In this document: positions 25,540 to 33,940 of the stretch, in pieces
How the letters are laid out: every line of letters begins with the position of its first letter
Numbering within the stretch: position 1 is the first letter of the stretch
Assembly: GCF_039540405.1 (NCBI RefSeq)
Contig: NZ_BAABEY010000024.1
Span: forward strand, 191,716 to 255,715
DNA length: 64,000 bases
Source of the DNA: Ravibacter arvi
GTDB taxonomy: Bacteria; Bacteroidota; Bacteroidia; Cytophagales; Spirosomataceae
Direction of reading: 5' to 3'
The notes under the pieces: generated by a model
The model's input: only the letters and a program-made list of their open reading frames with translations
Databases searched by the model: none
Told to the model about the DNA's origin: nothing
Translations under genes and position numbers: made by a program

Positions 25540-26121
25540 TTAATTTGATTCTGGAGGAATGGTGTTTCCCACGGGGAAATGCGGGGTGGCTAAGTAGCCG
25601 TCCTGGTTCAAAACATACTTTTCCCGTAAAATGGCGGAGTGGTGAACGGCATGTCCGGCAATGGCAAATCCGAGGGCGAGAACAGACAGCGTTTTGTGGT
25701 CACAAACCCCGGTCCGTGCCATCATGTTGTTGTCAAAACTTTCAAACAGTATGATGGTGGATTGGCGTACCAGGCTGAATTCCTGCAGCAGGCTGTCTAC
25801 TGTTCTCGATCCCGCAGTGGTGTTCCGGCCAAAAAGGTTCTCATCAAAACCTGCAAGGGGTGTCCGGTCGTTCCGGGAGAAACGCAACGCGCGGTAGGCC
25901 AGAATTCTTTCTGTATCCACACAGTGTTGCAAAACTTCTCTGGCCGTCCATTTACCGGGAGCGTACACCCGGTCGCCGATGCGCTTCAGCTCTTCTGCCA
26001 TGGCGCTGAACGTTCCGGCGGTCCGGAGCAGGGCCTCTCCCAGGGTAAAGTCATCAACCAACAGGATATAACGGTCAAAGTATTCGGGGTGCGGAGTGAT
26101 TTCAGATGTTCGTTGATGCAT
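25540..26121 (-). CDS. DinB-like protein
   Basis: A 193-residue four-helix-bundle protein of the DinB/YfiT superfamily. Its metal-binding histidines are visible: KWTAREVLQHCVDTERI near residue 55 (first His after the helix start) and AGHAVHHSAILREKY near 155 (the HxxxH-like pair). Relatives include thiol transferases that use bacillithiol or mycothiol and many proteins of unknown function. The reaction here is not known. It sits behind the sigma gene on the same strand but upstream of it. ATG 26121 was chosen because the recognisable protein begins there; the frame opens at 26178. Confidence 0.75.
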   Translation of the reverse strand: MHQRTSEITPHPEYFDRYILLVDDFTLGEALLRTAGTFSAMAEELKRIGDRVYAPGKWTAREVLQHCVDTERILAYRALRFSRNDRTPLAGFDENLFGRNTTAGSRTVDSLLQEFSLVRQSTIILFESFDNNMMARTGVCDHKTLSVLALGFAIAGHAVHHSAILREKYVLNQDGYLATPHFPVGNTIPPESN

Positions 26122-26232
26122 AAGTGCCGGATGGTTTTCCAAAGAACAATTAGGTAAGAAGTTGATTTCGTGCGGCAATGGGTACCCCGGTAGTCGAAGT
26201 CAGCCGGAGTACCCGTTGCGCGGATCGGGCCG

Positions 26233-27429
26233 CTACATTTCTCTTTCCACGTCTTTGTCTCCCCTTCCTGATAAGTTCACCACCGCGAGGGCGTTTTTAT
26301 CTTTCAGCAGTTTTTTGGCGAGGGCAACCGCATGCGAGGATTCGATCGCCGGCGTAATGCCTTCCAGCCGCGAAAGAAGCTTGTACGCTTCCACAGCTTC
26401 CGAGTCGGTTACAGGGAAGTAAGAAGCCCTGCCGGTGTCTTTCAGGTTGGCGTGCTGCGGCGAAATTCCCGGGTAGTCCAGTCCGGCCGCTATGCTTTTT
26501 GAAGGCATCGGGTTACCTGCTTCATCGACAAGGCAATAGGACAGCGTGCCCTGGAATACGGTCGGTTTGCCGAACGTAAGCGTAGCGGCTGTTTCCGGCA
26601 TTTGACCACTGCCGCCGCCTTCTGCGCCCGCTATTTGTACCGAGGCATCGTCGAGGAAACCGGAAAACAGGCCAATTGCATTGGAGCCTCCGCCCACGGC
26701 AGCGAAAATCTGATCGGGGAGCCGGCCTTCCTTAAGAAGGATCTGCTGGCGTGCTTCGCTGCCGATTACACTCTGGAAGTAGCCTACCATTTTGGGGTAG
26801 GGATGGGGGCCGACGTGCGAACCCAGCAGGTAAAACGATGCGGGGTTCTCTATGTAGTAGCCGAGTGCTGCGTCTACCGCATCTTTAAGGGTGGCTGTTC
26901 CCATTTCGGTGGTGATCAGCTCTGCGCCCAGTTGTTTGATACGCCTTACATTCAGGGCCTGGCGCTCCGCATCGACTTTCCCCATGAAAATCTTGCAGGG
27001 GATATTCAGAATGGCTGCCGCCGTTGCCGTAGCCACACCGTGTTGACCGGCCCCGGTTTCGGCGATGACCTCCTCTGCGCCCATTTGCTTGGCAAGCAGG
27101 ATCTGGCCGATGGTGTTGTTGATCTTGTGCGAGCCGGTATGGTTCAGATCTTCACGCTTCAGGTAAATTTTTGAACCCACATGCTGACTGAGGTTTTTGG
27201 CGTAGTAAAGGGGAGAAGGACGCCCTACATAATCCGTGAGAATCGAAATGAACTCCCGGTTAAATGCTTCTTCTTTTGAAAATTTGTCAAAAAAGTCGGC
27301 GAGTCGGGCCAATTGAGGTTCAAGGACCGGGGGGACGTAGGCTCCGCCATAGGCTCCATATGTGCCGTTGTATTCAAGCATTTTAGGATTTGGACCTACT
27401 GTAACGATTTTGCTTGCTTCTGAACTCAT
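26233..27429 (-). CDS. trpB: Tryptophan synthase beta chain
   Basis: A 398-residue PLP enzyme that joins indole and serine to make tryptophan in the cytoplasm. KREDLNHTGSHKINN near residues 90-104 holds the PLP lysine in HKINN, ETGAGQHGVATA near 112 the catalytic glutamate region, and GGGSNAIG near 235 the phosphate-binding glycine loop. The C-terminal LSGRGDKDV is also typical. Sequence type is TrpB1, which normally works with TrpA, but no trpA or other trp gene is near. ATG 27429 fixes the start at the conserved N-terminus; the open frame upstream to 27633 overlaps the divergent esterase gene and has no family match. Confidence 0.97.
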   Translation of the reverse strand: MSSEASKIVTVGPNPKMLEYNGTYGAYGGAYVPPVLEPQLARLADFFDKFSKEEAFNREFISILTDYVGRPSPLYYAKNLSQHVGSKIYLKREDLNHTGSHKINNTIGQILLAKQMGAEEVIAETGAGQHGVATATAAAILNIPCKIFMGKVDAERQALNVRRIKQLGAELITTEMGTATLKDAVDAALGYYIENPASFYLLGSHVGPHPYPKMVGYFQSVIGSEARQQILLKEGRLPDQIFAAVGGGSNAIGLFSGFLDDASVQIAGAEGGGSGQMPETAATLTFGKPTVFQGTLSYCLVDEAGNPMPSKSIAAGLDYPGISPQHANLKDTGRASYFPVTDSEAVEAYKLLSRLEGITPAIESSHAVALAKKLLKDKNALAVVNLSGRGDKDVEREM

Positions 27430-27544
27430 TCGGATATTTGTGTTAATTTTGACTGAAGGTAATAAGAATACTGAATCAAAAATAATGACAGAGGCCTGAG
27501 CCGCGGTCATTCGCCTGATCCTTACCGGGCGGGTATATTTACAA

Positions 27545-28285
27545 ATGTATAGGAAAGTATTTTTTTGCGTGTTGTTTCTGGCAGGGCTCCTCGCCGCCAT
27601 CCGGCTTCCTGCCCAGCGGATTGCCATCTCCAAACAAACCTATTATCCTTTTCTGGTAGACCTGCCGGCGGCAGAAGTGCTGGATAACAAACCGCCGGTC
27701 GTCTTGTTCCTGCATGGCCGGAGCCTTTCCGGCGGAAAACTCGAACGGGTGCAGCGTTATGGGCTGATGTACAGCATGGACCTCGGAAAGGTTTCGCTCC
27801 CGGCCGTAGTGGTAGCGCCGCACAGCCAGGGCGGCTGGAACCCCGACAAATTGTTGGAAGTAATCGACTATGTGGTAGAGAATTACTGTGCCGACCCGGA
27901 ACGCGTCTATGTTTGCGGAATGAGCATGGGCGGTTACGGGACACTTGACCTGGCCGGAAAGTATCCGGACAGGATAGCGGCTGCAGTAGCGATCTGTGGT
28001 GGCGGTGCCGCACAATATGCCTGTGGACTGAGCAAAATCCCCATTTGGCTGCAGCACGGCACCAGCGATCGGATCGTCCCCGCTTCGGAGTCAAAAAAGA
28101 TTGCCGGGGCCATTCGCGCCTGCAATACCTCCGCCAATCTTACACTCACTTTGATCGATGGCGGTACACATGGTTCGGTGGAACGCATTTTTCACCAGTA
28201 TGACATTTATAACTGGATGTTTCGACATAAAAAGCAGAATGGAGAAGCGCTTTTAAATGATGGCGCCACCGCTTTGGGACTGTAG
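27545..28285 (+). CDS. Secreted alpha/beta hydrolase (phospholipase/carboxylesterase or polyhydroxybutyrate depolymerase-like)
   Basis: A 246-residue exported hydrolase with signal peptide YRKVFFCVLFLAGLLAAIRLPAQ. The oxyanion region is VVLFLHGRSLSGGK near residue 52, the nucleophile elbow CGMSMGGYG near 118-126 (Ser in GMSMG), the acid in GTSDRIVP near 177 and the histidine in DGGTHGSV near 208. It resembles the dienelactone hydrolase/S9-like esterases, acting outside the cytoplasm; the substrate is unknown. It is divergent from trpB and ends before a very strong bidirectional terminator. Confidence 0.85.
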   Translation: MYRKVFFCVLFLAGLLAAIRLPAQRIAISKQTYYPFLVDLPAAEVLDNKPPVVLFLHGRSLSGGKLERVQRYGLMYSMDLGKVSLPAVVVAPHSQGGWNPDKLLEVIDYVVENYCADPERVYVCGMSMGGYGTLDLAGKYPDRIAAAVAICGGGAAQYACGLSKIPIWLQHGTSDRIVPASESKKIAGAIRACNTSANLTLTLIDGGTHGSVERIFHQYDIYNWMFRHKKQNGEALLNDGATALGL

Positions 28286-28305
28286 CCATTGCTACCGTTA
28301 ATAAT

Positions 28306-28357
28306 GTAAAACAGGGAACCCGTTCCAGCCTGGACTGGAACGGGTTCCCTGTTTTAC
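28306..28357. terminator. Bidirectional intrinsic terminator
   Basis: A perfect 23-base-pair stem (28306-28328 with 28335-28357) around the 6-base loop CCTGGA. The arms begin GTAAAACAGGGAACC and end GTTTTAC, so both strands give a short U-run. It lies between the convergent esterase and W-rich genes and can serve both. Confidence 0.9.
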
Positions 28358-28369
28358 GCGATGTTCTTA

Positions 28370-29647
28370 TTATCTGCCGCCGCGTTCCGGTGAAGCGCTG
28401 CGTCCGCCGCCGCCCCTGCCTTCTGAGTTTCCGCGATTTTCAGACCGGCCGGGGTTTGCGCTTCTTTGCGAAGGGCTTGAGGCGCGTTCCCGGGTAGCCG
28501 GAGATGCGGTCCGGGATTCCCGTTCCGGGCCGGAGGGCCGTGAATAAGCGGGCGTTGATCGTTCGCGGGCGCTTCGTTGCGGGCTTTCGCCGGCGTCGCT
28601 GCGTCCGCTGTTCGGCACAGCTTCGCGGGACCGGCTATTGTTAATCCTTTCCGAAGATGAACGGCCCGGCTCTACTTCAGCCGCTTGCCGGGATGACCGT
28701 GTCCCTTCATAGCTGTCGCGTCCGCGGTATGCTGGTGTTTCGCGAGCGTTTCCTCTTCCGTTAGGCGTAGCCACCGGGTTTTCACTCCGCGGTGTCGCTG
28801 CACCTTCGCTGGTTCTGGCTGCTGATCTGCCTCTGCTTTCCGGTGCGGCTGTTTCGGCACGACGGGGTGAGCCTGTGGCGACTCCGGCGCGACCATTGTC
28901 AAAGCTTCTTTCACGGGCATCTACCGCGGTGCGGACATTGGTAGACCGCGAAACTGATTCTTTGTACCGGCCATTGTTGCCGCGGTTCGAATACTCATAT
29001 ACCGGAACCGTGTTTTTGGTATAGCGTTGGATCTCAGAGGATCTCGGGCCGTAGGCATACTCACGGTTTTGGTAAGTATAATAGTTATTGATGATGGTGG
29101 TCTGGTTGTAAATATTGGTTACCCGGCCCCGGGGTACTCTGTAGTGATGCCAGCGGTTGCTCATAAACCGGTTATGAGGCACAAATATCCAGAAATTCAC
29201 CGGCAGGTTAACCGAGAACCGGACATCCAGCCCGGGCATAAGCGGCGCCCAGCCGTAGTAACCGCCGCCGGTACGCCAGTTTACCCACCCTGGTCCCCAG
29301 GTGTAATCGGGAACCCAGGCCCACCCCATGTAGTCGTCATAAAACCAACGCCCATAGTGAAAGGGAGCCCAGCCCCAGTCATAATCCGAAACCCAGGTGT
29401 TTCCATATTCGGTCATCACCCAGCGGCCGTCGGTATAGTAGGGATGAAAGTTGCGGTCGACCGCAGGGATCCAGATGGAACCGTATTGCGGGTGGTTCGA
29501 CCATCGGCCAAATGGCGAAAGGGAATTGAAAAATACCTGAAAGGACATGGAAATACCCGGCTGCGCCGCCACTTTGGAAGCTGTCGGTACGCCCAGGCCA
29601 AGCAGTGCCGCCACCACTATAATCCCGATATATTTGAATGCTTTCAT
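28370..29647 (-). CDS. Secreted tryptophan-rich protein, DUF6600-like, with low-complexity tail
   Basis: A 425-residue exported protein of unknown function. It starts with a signal peptide (AFKYIGIIVVAALLGLGVPTASKVAAQ). Residues 40-150 hold repeated W-G-W units: GRWSNHPQYGSIWIP, DGRWVMTEYGNTWVSDYDWGWAPFHYGRW and MGWAWVPDYTWGPGWVNWR, the pattern of DUF6600-type proteins. From about residue 220 the protein turns into a long disordered tail rich in Arg, Ser, Gly and Glu. Proteins of this layout occur in many Bacteroidota and other Gram-negatives; no enzyme motif is seen. A structural or cell-envelope role is only an inference. Confidence 0.75.
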   Translation of the reverse strand: MKAFKYIGIIVVAALLGLGVPTASKVAAQPGISMSFQVFFNSLSPFGRWSNHPQYGSIWIPAVDRNFHPYYTDGRWVMTEYGNTWVSDYDWGWAPFHYGRWFYDDYMGWAWVPDYTWGPGWVNWRTGGGYYGWAPLMPGLDVRFSVNLPVNFWIFVPHNRFMSNRWHHYRVPRGRVTNIYNQTTIINNYYTYQNREYAYGPRSSEIQRYTKNTVPVYEYSNRGNNGRYKESVSRSTNVRTAVDARERSFDNGRAGVATGSPRRAETAAPESRGRSAARTSEGAATPRSENPVATPNGRGNARETPAYRGRDSYEGTRSSRQAAEVEPGRSSSERINNSRSREAVPNSGRSDAGESPQRSARERSTPAYSRPSGPERESRTASPATRERASSPSQRSANPGRSENRGNSEGRGGGGRSASPERGGR

Positions 29648-29737
29648 GGCTGTTTCGATTTTGATTGTGAAATCTGCTACTTGGATCGAAACAGGACCCG
29701 GGGGTTTAAAATAGAGGACGGGAATTTTGGTCCTGTC

Positions 29738-30445
29738 TTACAAATTCTTCGTAATCACGTCGCGAAGGGTCTTTTCGCTCACAGCACCTGTCGTTTGCCA
29801 AACAATTTGCCCGCCTTTGTAGAGATAAATCAGGGGCAGGTATTTGATGCCCAAATGTTCCGTGACGGTTTTGTTTGCATCTATATCAATGACTTTCACA
29901 GTCGCCTTGCCGGCAAACTCCGATTCGATTTTCTTAATGGTCGGGTACATGGCTTTACAGGGAGCACACCATTTTGCGGTGAAATCGACAAGAACAGGCT
30001 GCTCGGAGTTGAGCATGTTGTTGTATTCGCTTACCGGCATGCCGACAACGGCCTCTTCTGATTTTACCACTCCTTCAACCGGCTTCTTTTCTACGTTCCA
30101 CTTCATATAGCCGCCTTCCAGGTCGTAAATTTCGGTGAAACCGTTTTCGCTCAGCAATTTGGCGGCGCCTGCGCTCCTGGAACCGGCCAGGCAATAGACC
30201 ATTACAGGTTTGCTCTTGTCCAGGCTTTCGGTCTGCTTAAGGAAATCCTCTTTCCTGAAGTCGATGTTTTTGGCATTCACCAGGTGTCCCTGTTTGTACT
30301 CTTCGGCAGTTCTCACATCAACAAGCTGGACGTTCGCGCCGGAGTCGAGACGGGCCTGGAAATCGTTTCCGTTTAATTTAACCTGGGAGAAAGCAATTGT
30401 CTGGAGAAGGGTAAAAACAGTGGCAATTCCAAGAAAGGATTTCAT
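29738..30445 (-). CDS. Periplasmic rhodanese-thioredoxin fusion protein
   Basis: A 235-residue exported protein with signal peptide KSFLGIATVFTLLQTIAFSQ. Residues 30-120 form a rhodanese domain (LVDVRTAEEYKQGHL, then the active loop CLAGSRS with the catalytic Cys near residue 85). Residues 135-235 form a thioredoxin (VDFTAKWCAPCKAMYP with the CxxC near 161-164, then cis-proline in IKYLPLIYLYKGG). The pairing suggests sulfur or persulfide handling coupled to disulfide reduction in the periplasm. It is a single gene, divergent from enolase. Confidence 0.9.
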   Translation of the reverse strand: MKSFLGIATVFTLLQTIAFSQVKLNGNDFQARLDSGANVQLVDVRTAEEYKQGHLVNAKNIDFRKEDFLKQTESLDKSKPVMVYCLAGSRSAGAAKLLSENGFTEIYDLEGGYMKWNVEKKPVEGVVKSEEAVVGMPVSEYNNMLNSEQPVLVDFTAKWCAPCKAMYPTIKKIESEFAGKATVKVIDIDANKTVTEHLGIKYLPLIYLYKGGQIVWQTTGAVSEKTLRDVITKNL

Positions 30446-30586
30446 GTTTTGAATGTTTGGTTACTGGAACAGGTAAATTTAGGCTAATTATCACAAACAA
30501 GCCTGGTTACATACCTTTTTTTTGACTTATTTTGTCCCTCGGAAATATCTTCCAATCATATTCATAATTAACAATATATCCTGCAA

Positions 30587-31858
30587 ATGAGTACCATACA
30601 GTCAGTATATGCAAGACAAATTTTGGATTCAAGGGGGAATCCCACAGTAGAGGTGGACGTCAGAACCGAGAACGGTTTTGTAGGTCGGGCTGCCGTACCG
30701 TCTGGGGCTTCTACGGGCGTTCACGAGGCGGTTGAGCTTCGCGATGACGATCCAAAAGTCTATGTAGGCAAGGGTGTGTTGAAAGCGGTTGAGAATGTAA
30801 ATGACATCATTTATCCCGAGCTTATCGGTATCTCGGCTTTCGAACAAAATGAGATTGACAGGATTCTTCTGGAGCTCGACGGAACTCCGAATAAAAGCAA
30901 GCTGGGCGCCAACGCTATTTTGGGGGTTTCCCTGGCTGTGGCGAAAGCTGCTGCCTATGAAGCCGGTTTGCCGCTTTACCGTTACGTAGGGGGTACTAAC
31001 GCAAATACGCTTCCCGTTCCCCTGATGAACATTCTGAACGGAGGAAGTCACGCTGACAACTCTATTGATTTCCAGGAGTTCATGATCGTTCCTGCAAAGG
31101 CCGATACCTTCTCTGAGTCTTTGAGAATGGGCGTGGAGGTATTCCATACGCTGAAAAAAGTATTGAAAAGCAAGGGGTATTCTACCAACGTGGGTGACGA
31201 AGGTGGTTTTGCGCCCAATATCAAGTCAAACGAAGAGGCCATTGAAGTGGTGCTTCAGGCGATTGAAAAAGCAGGTTACAAGCCTGGAGAGGAGATCTTT
31301 ATCGCACTTGATGCCGCCAGCTCCGAGTTTTACGAAAACGGTGTATATCATTTCAAAAAATCTGACGGTAAGAAGCTTTCTTCAGCCGAACTGGCCGGAT
31401 ACTGGACGGAATGGGTGAATAAGTACCCCATTATCTCAATTGAAGACGGGTTTGGTGAAGATGACTGGGAAGGCTGGAAACTCATTACGGACGCAATCGG
31501 TAAGAAAGTACAGCTCGTGGGTGACGACCTTTTTGTAACCAATGTGAAGCGTCTTCAGCAGGGTATTGACGCAGGTGTCGCCAACGCGGTATTGGTGAAA
31601 GTGAACCAGATCGGTTCACTGACCGAGACCATTGACACCGTCAACCTGGCAAAACGGAACAGCTACAAAAACATCATGTCGCACCGTTCGGGTGAGACAG
31701 AGGATGCTACCATTGCCGATCTTGCCGTTGCGCTGAATACCGGCCAGATCAAAACGGGATCGGCTTCCCGTTCGGATCGTATGGCGAAATACAACCAGCT
31801 TCTCCGTATCGAAGAGGAACTGGGTGATAGCGCTTATTTCCCGGGGTTGAAATTCTGA
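30587..31858 (+). CDS. eno: Enolase
   Basis: A 423-residue glycolytic enzyme converting 2-phosphoglycerate to phosphoenolpyruvate in the cytoplasm. RQILDSRGNPTVEVDV opens the protein, PSGASTGVHEAVELRD holds the mobile loop, NILNGGSHADN contains the loop histidine, GDEGGFAPN the catalytic Glu, IEDGFGEDDWEGW and QLVGDDLFVTN the Mg ligands, LVKVNQIGSLTET the catalytic Lys and MSHRSGETED the signature. Full length. It is followed by a hairpin terminator and then a FtsB-like gene and gpmI, so two lower-glycolysis genes lie close together. Confidence 0.99.
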   Translation: MSTIQSVYARQILDSRGNPTVEVDVRTENGFVGRAAVPSGASTGVHEAVELRDDDPKVYVGKGVLKAVENVNDIIYPELIGISAFEQNEIDRILLELDGTPNKSKLGANAILGVSLAVAKAAAYEAGLPLYRYVGGTNANTLPVPLMNILNGGSHADNSIDFQEFMIVPAKADTFSESLRMGVEVFHTLKKVLKSKGYSTNVGDEGGFAPNIKSNEEAIEVVLQAIEKAGYKPGEEIFIALDAASSEFYENGVYHFKKSDGKKLSSAELAGYWTEWVNKYPIISIEDGFGEDDWEGWKLITDAIGKKVQLVGDDLFVTNVKRLQQGIDAGVANAVLVKVNQIGSLTETIDTVNLAKRNSYKNIMSHRSGETEDATIADLAVALNTGQIKTGSASRSDRMAKYNQLLRIEEELGDSAYFPGLKF

Positions 31859-31892
31859 TTTGCCGGGCCGGCAAAGGTCGGAAGGTTATAAT

Positions 31893-31927
31893 AAGGGGTG
31901 TCTACTTTTTTAGGCACCCTTTGTTTT
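31893..31927 (+). terminator. Intrinsic terminator after eno
   Basis: AAGGGGTGTC pairs with GGCACCCTT around a T-rich loop, with one bulge, and is followed by TTTGTTTT. It starts 35 bases after the eno stop codon. Confidence 0.6.
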
Positions 31928-32011
31928 GGTGGCAAAAAGGGTTTTGTTATATTACCATGGCGCTCCGGTAAAGCGGGCAAGGAGGAACTAATACGCGCTT
32001 ATTGACAGGAT

Positions 32012-32335
32012 ATGGATATTTTAGGTTGGTTGAAAGGGATCTTTAGTAATTTCTACAAAGGGACGTTCTTCGTCTGGATTATCTGGGTCAGCTTCTTTGA
32101 TAACAACAGCATCGTGAACGGTATCAACAGCTACCGGAAGCGGGTTAGGCTGGAGCGCGATACGCTTTATTTCCATCATAAAATTTCGGAGGCAAAAAAA
32201 GACCGGGAGGAGGTCTTCGGAAATGATAAAATGCTCGAAAAATGGGCGAGAGAAAAATATCGGATGAGCCGTCCGGACGAGGATGTTTATATCATTGTCG
32301 ATGAAAACGATGCCTCCCTGGAGGCCGATGAATAA
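32012..32335 (+). CDS. FtsB/DivIC-like septum formation initiator
   Basis: A 107-residue bitopic membrane protein. One membrane helix (FFVWIIWVSFFDNNSI near residues 18-33) is followed by a periplasmic coiled coil (YRKRVRLERDTLYFHHKISEAKKDREEVFG near 41-70) and the family ending LEKWAREKYRMSRPDEDVYII. This is the layout of FtsB/DivIC proteins, which join FtsL and FtsQ in the divisome. Its place between eno and gpmI recalls the eno-ftsB neighbourhood known in Proteobacteria, which supports the call. Confidence 0.88.
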   Translation: MDILGWLKGIFSNFYKGTFFVWIIWVSFFDNNSIVNGINSYRKRVRLERDTLYFHHKISEAKKDREEVFGNDKMLEKWAREKYRMSRPDEDVYIIVDENDASLEADE

Positions 32336-32407
32336 AAGTTATTAAGAACGTTCTGGCCCCGGCCGGGCGTTTTGTTTTTAGTGACAGCTTGCAACTATAT
32401 TTCTGAA

Positions 32408-33940
32408 ATGAATAAGAAAGTTATTTTGATGATTCTTGATGGCTGGGGTATCGCGAAGGCGGGAGAAGAGAGCCGTTCCGCCATCGTGGCTGCGCAAACG
32501 CCTTATATCGACAGCCTGCTTGAAAGATACCCCCATACTACCCTGTTGACTTCCGGCCTCGATGTGGGCCTGCCCGCGGGGCAAATGGGGAACTCCGAAG
32601 TCGGACACACCAACCTTGGTGCCGGGCGTATCGTTTACCAGGACCTGGTTAAAATCAATAAAGCCGTTGAAGAAGGGACGCTTGCGCAGGAGCCGGTGCT
32701 GGTCGACGCAATGAACTATGCCCTTGCCAATCGCAAACGGGTACACTTCATTGGCCTGGTCTCTGACGGCGGTGTGCATTCCCATATTGATCACCTGAAA
32801 GGGTTAATTTCAATTGCCCACCATAAGGGTCTGACTGATGTTTTCGTACATGCTTTTACCGATGGCCGCGACTGTGATCCAAAAAGCGGCGCCGGTTTCC
32901 TGGATGATCTCAGCCGCCATATGGCCGCCACTACGGGCCGCATCGCCTCGGTAACCGGTCGCTATTATGCGATGGACCGTGACCGGCGGTGGGAACGGGT
33001 GAAGCTGGCATATGACGCAATGGTACTCGGCGAGGGTACGAAAGTTTACCAGGACAACCTGGGCGCAGCTATCCTGGAATCCTACCGGAACGACGTTACG
33101 GACGAGTTTATCAAGCCGATCGTTGTGACCAAAGAAGACGGACAGCCGGTGGCGTTGATTGAAGCCGGAGATGTGGTGGTTTGCTTTAACTTCAGGACCG
33201 ACCGCGGTCGCGAAATTACGGAGGTGCTTACGCAGCGTGACTTCCCGGATTACAACATGACGCGGCTGAACCTCTATTATGTCACCCTGACCAACTACGA
33301 CGACACCTATCAGAACGTCAAGGTTATTTTTGATAAGGACAACCTGGCGAATACTTTGGGCGAAGTCGTTTCGAAGGCGGGAAAAAAACAGATCCGGATT
33401 GCGGAGACTGAAAAATACCCGCACGTTACCTTTTTCTTTTCAGGTGGTAGAGAAGAGCCTTTTGACGGCGAGTCGAGGTTGCTTTGTCCTTCGCCCAAGG
33501 TTGCAACCTACGATCTGAAACCGGAAATGTCGGCCTTCGAAATCCGGGATAAAATTGTTTATGAACTGGCGCACGAGACGGCTGACTTTATTTGCCTGAA
33601 TTTCGCCAATACCGATATGGTCGGTCATACCGGTGTCTTTGAGGCAGCGGTGAAGGCGGCCGAAGCAGTAGACAGCTGCGTACATGCCATAGTCGATACC
33701 GCGCTCGAACACGGCTACACCGCGTTGATTTTGGCTGATCATGGTAATTCGGACTATATGATCAACGATGACGGCAGCCCGAATACCCAGCATTCGCTGA
33801 ACCCCGTGCCGCTCATTGTGGTTGACTCGGACTACAGGGGAGCGGTTAAACCGGGCAGGCTGGCGAATATCGCGCCGACCATCCTGAAACTTATGGGCAT
33901 TGAAAAGCCCGCTGAAATGAATGAGGAAAGTCTTTTGTAA
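32408..33940 (+). CDS. gpmI: 2,3-bisphosphoglycerate-independent phosphoglycerate mutase
   Basis: A 510-residue two-domain enzyme interconverting 3- and 2-phosphoglycerate with two Mn ions. MILDGWG near the start gives the first metal Asp, MGNSEVGHTNLGAGRIVYQD near residues 59-78 the catalytic serine, HAFTDGRDCDPKSG near 120 and RYYAMDRDRRWER near 184 the transferase domain, NFANTDMVGHTG near 398 and LADHGNSD near 440 the phosphatase-domain ligands. ATG 32408 was chosen for the conserved start KKVILMILDGWG; the frame is open back to 32372. Its 3' end overlaps the next reading frame. Confidence 0.98.
   Translation: MNKKVILMILDGWGIAKAGEESRSAIVAAQTPYIDSLLERYPHTTLLTSGLDVGLPAGQMGNSEVGHTNLGAGRIVYQDLVKINKAVEEGTLAQEPVLVDAMNYALANRKRVHFIGLVSDGGVHSHIDHLKGLISIAHHKGLTDVFVHAFTDGRDCDPKSGAGFLDDLSRHMAATTGRIASVTGRYYAMDRDRRWERVKLAYDAMVLGEGTKVYQDNLGAAILESYRNDVTDEFIKPIVVTKEDGQPVALIEAGDVVVCFNFRTDRGREITEVLTQRDFPDYNMTRLNLYYVTLTNYDDTYQNVKVIFDKDNLANTLGEVVSKAGKKQIRIAETEKYPHVTFFFSGGREEPFDGESRLLCPSPKVATYDLKPEMSAFEIRDKIVYELAHETADFICLNFANTDMVGHTGVFEAAVKAAEAVDSCVHAIVDTALEHGYTALILADHGNSDYMINDDGSPNTQHSLNPVPLIVVDSDYRGAVKPGRLANIAPTILKLMGIEKPAEMNEESLL

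Noticed and set aside
27430..27633. N-terminal extension of trpB
   Set aside because: The extra 68 codons overlap the divergent esterase start and have no resemblance to TrpB; the family start is at 27429.
29027..30061. 344-codon plus-strand open frame across the W-rich and rhodanese-thioredoxin genes
   Set aside because: It spans two well-supported minus-strand genes and the gap between them; no family features.
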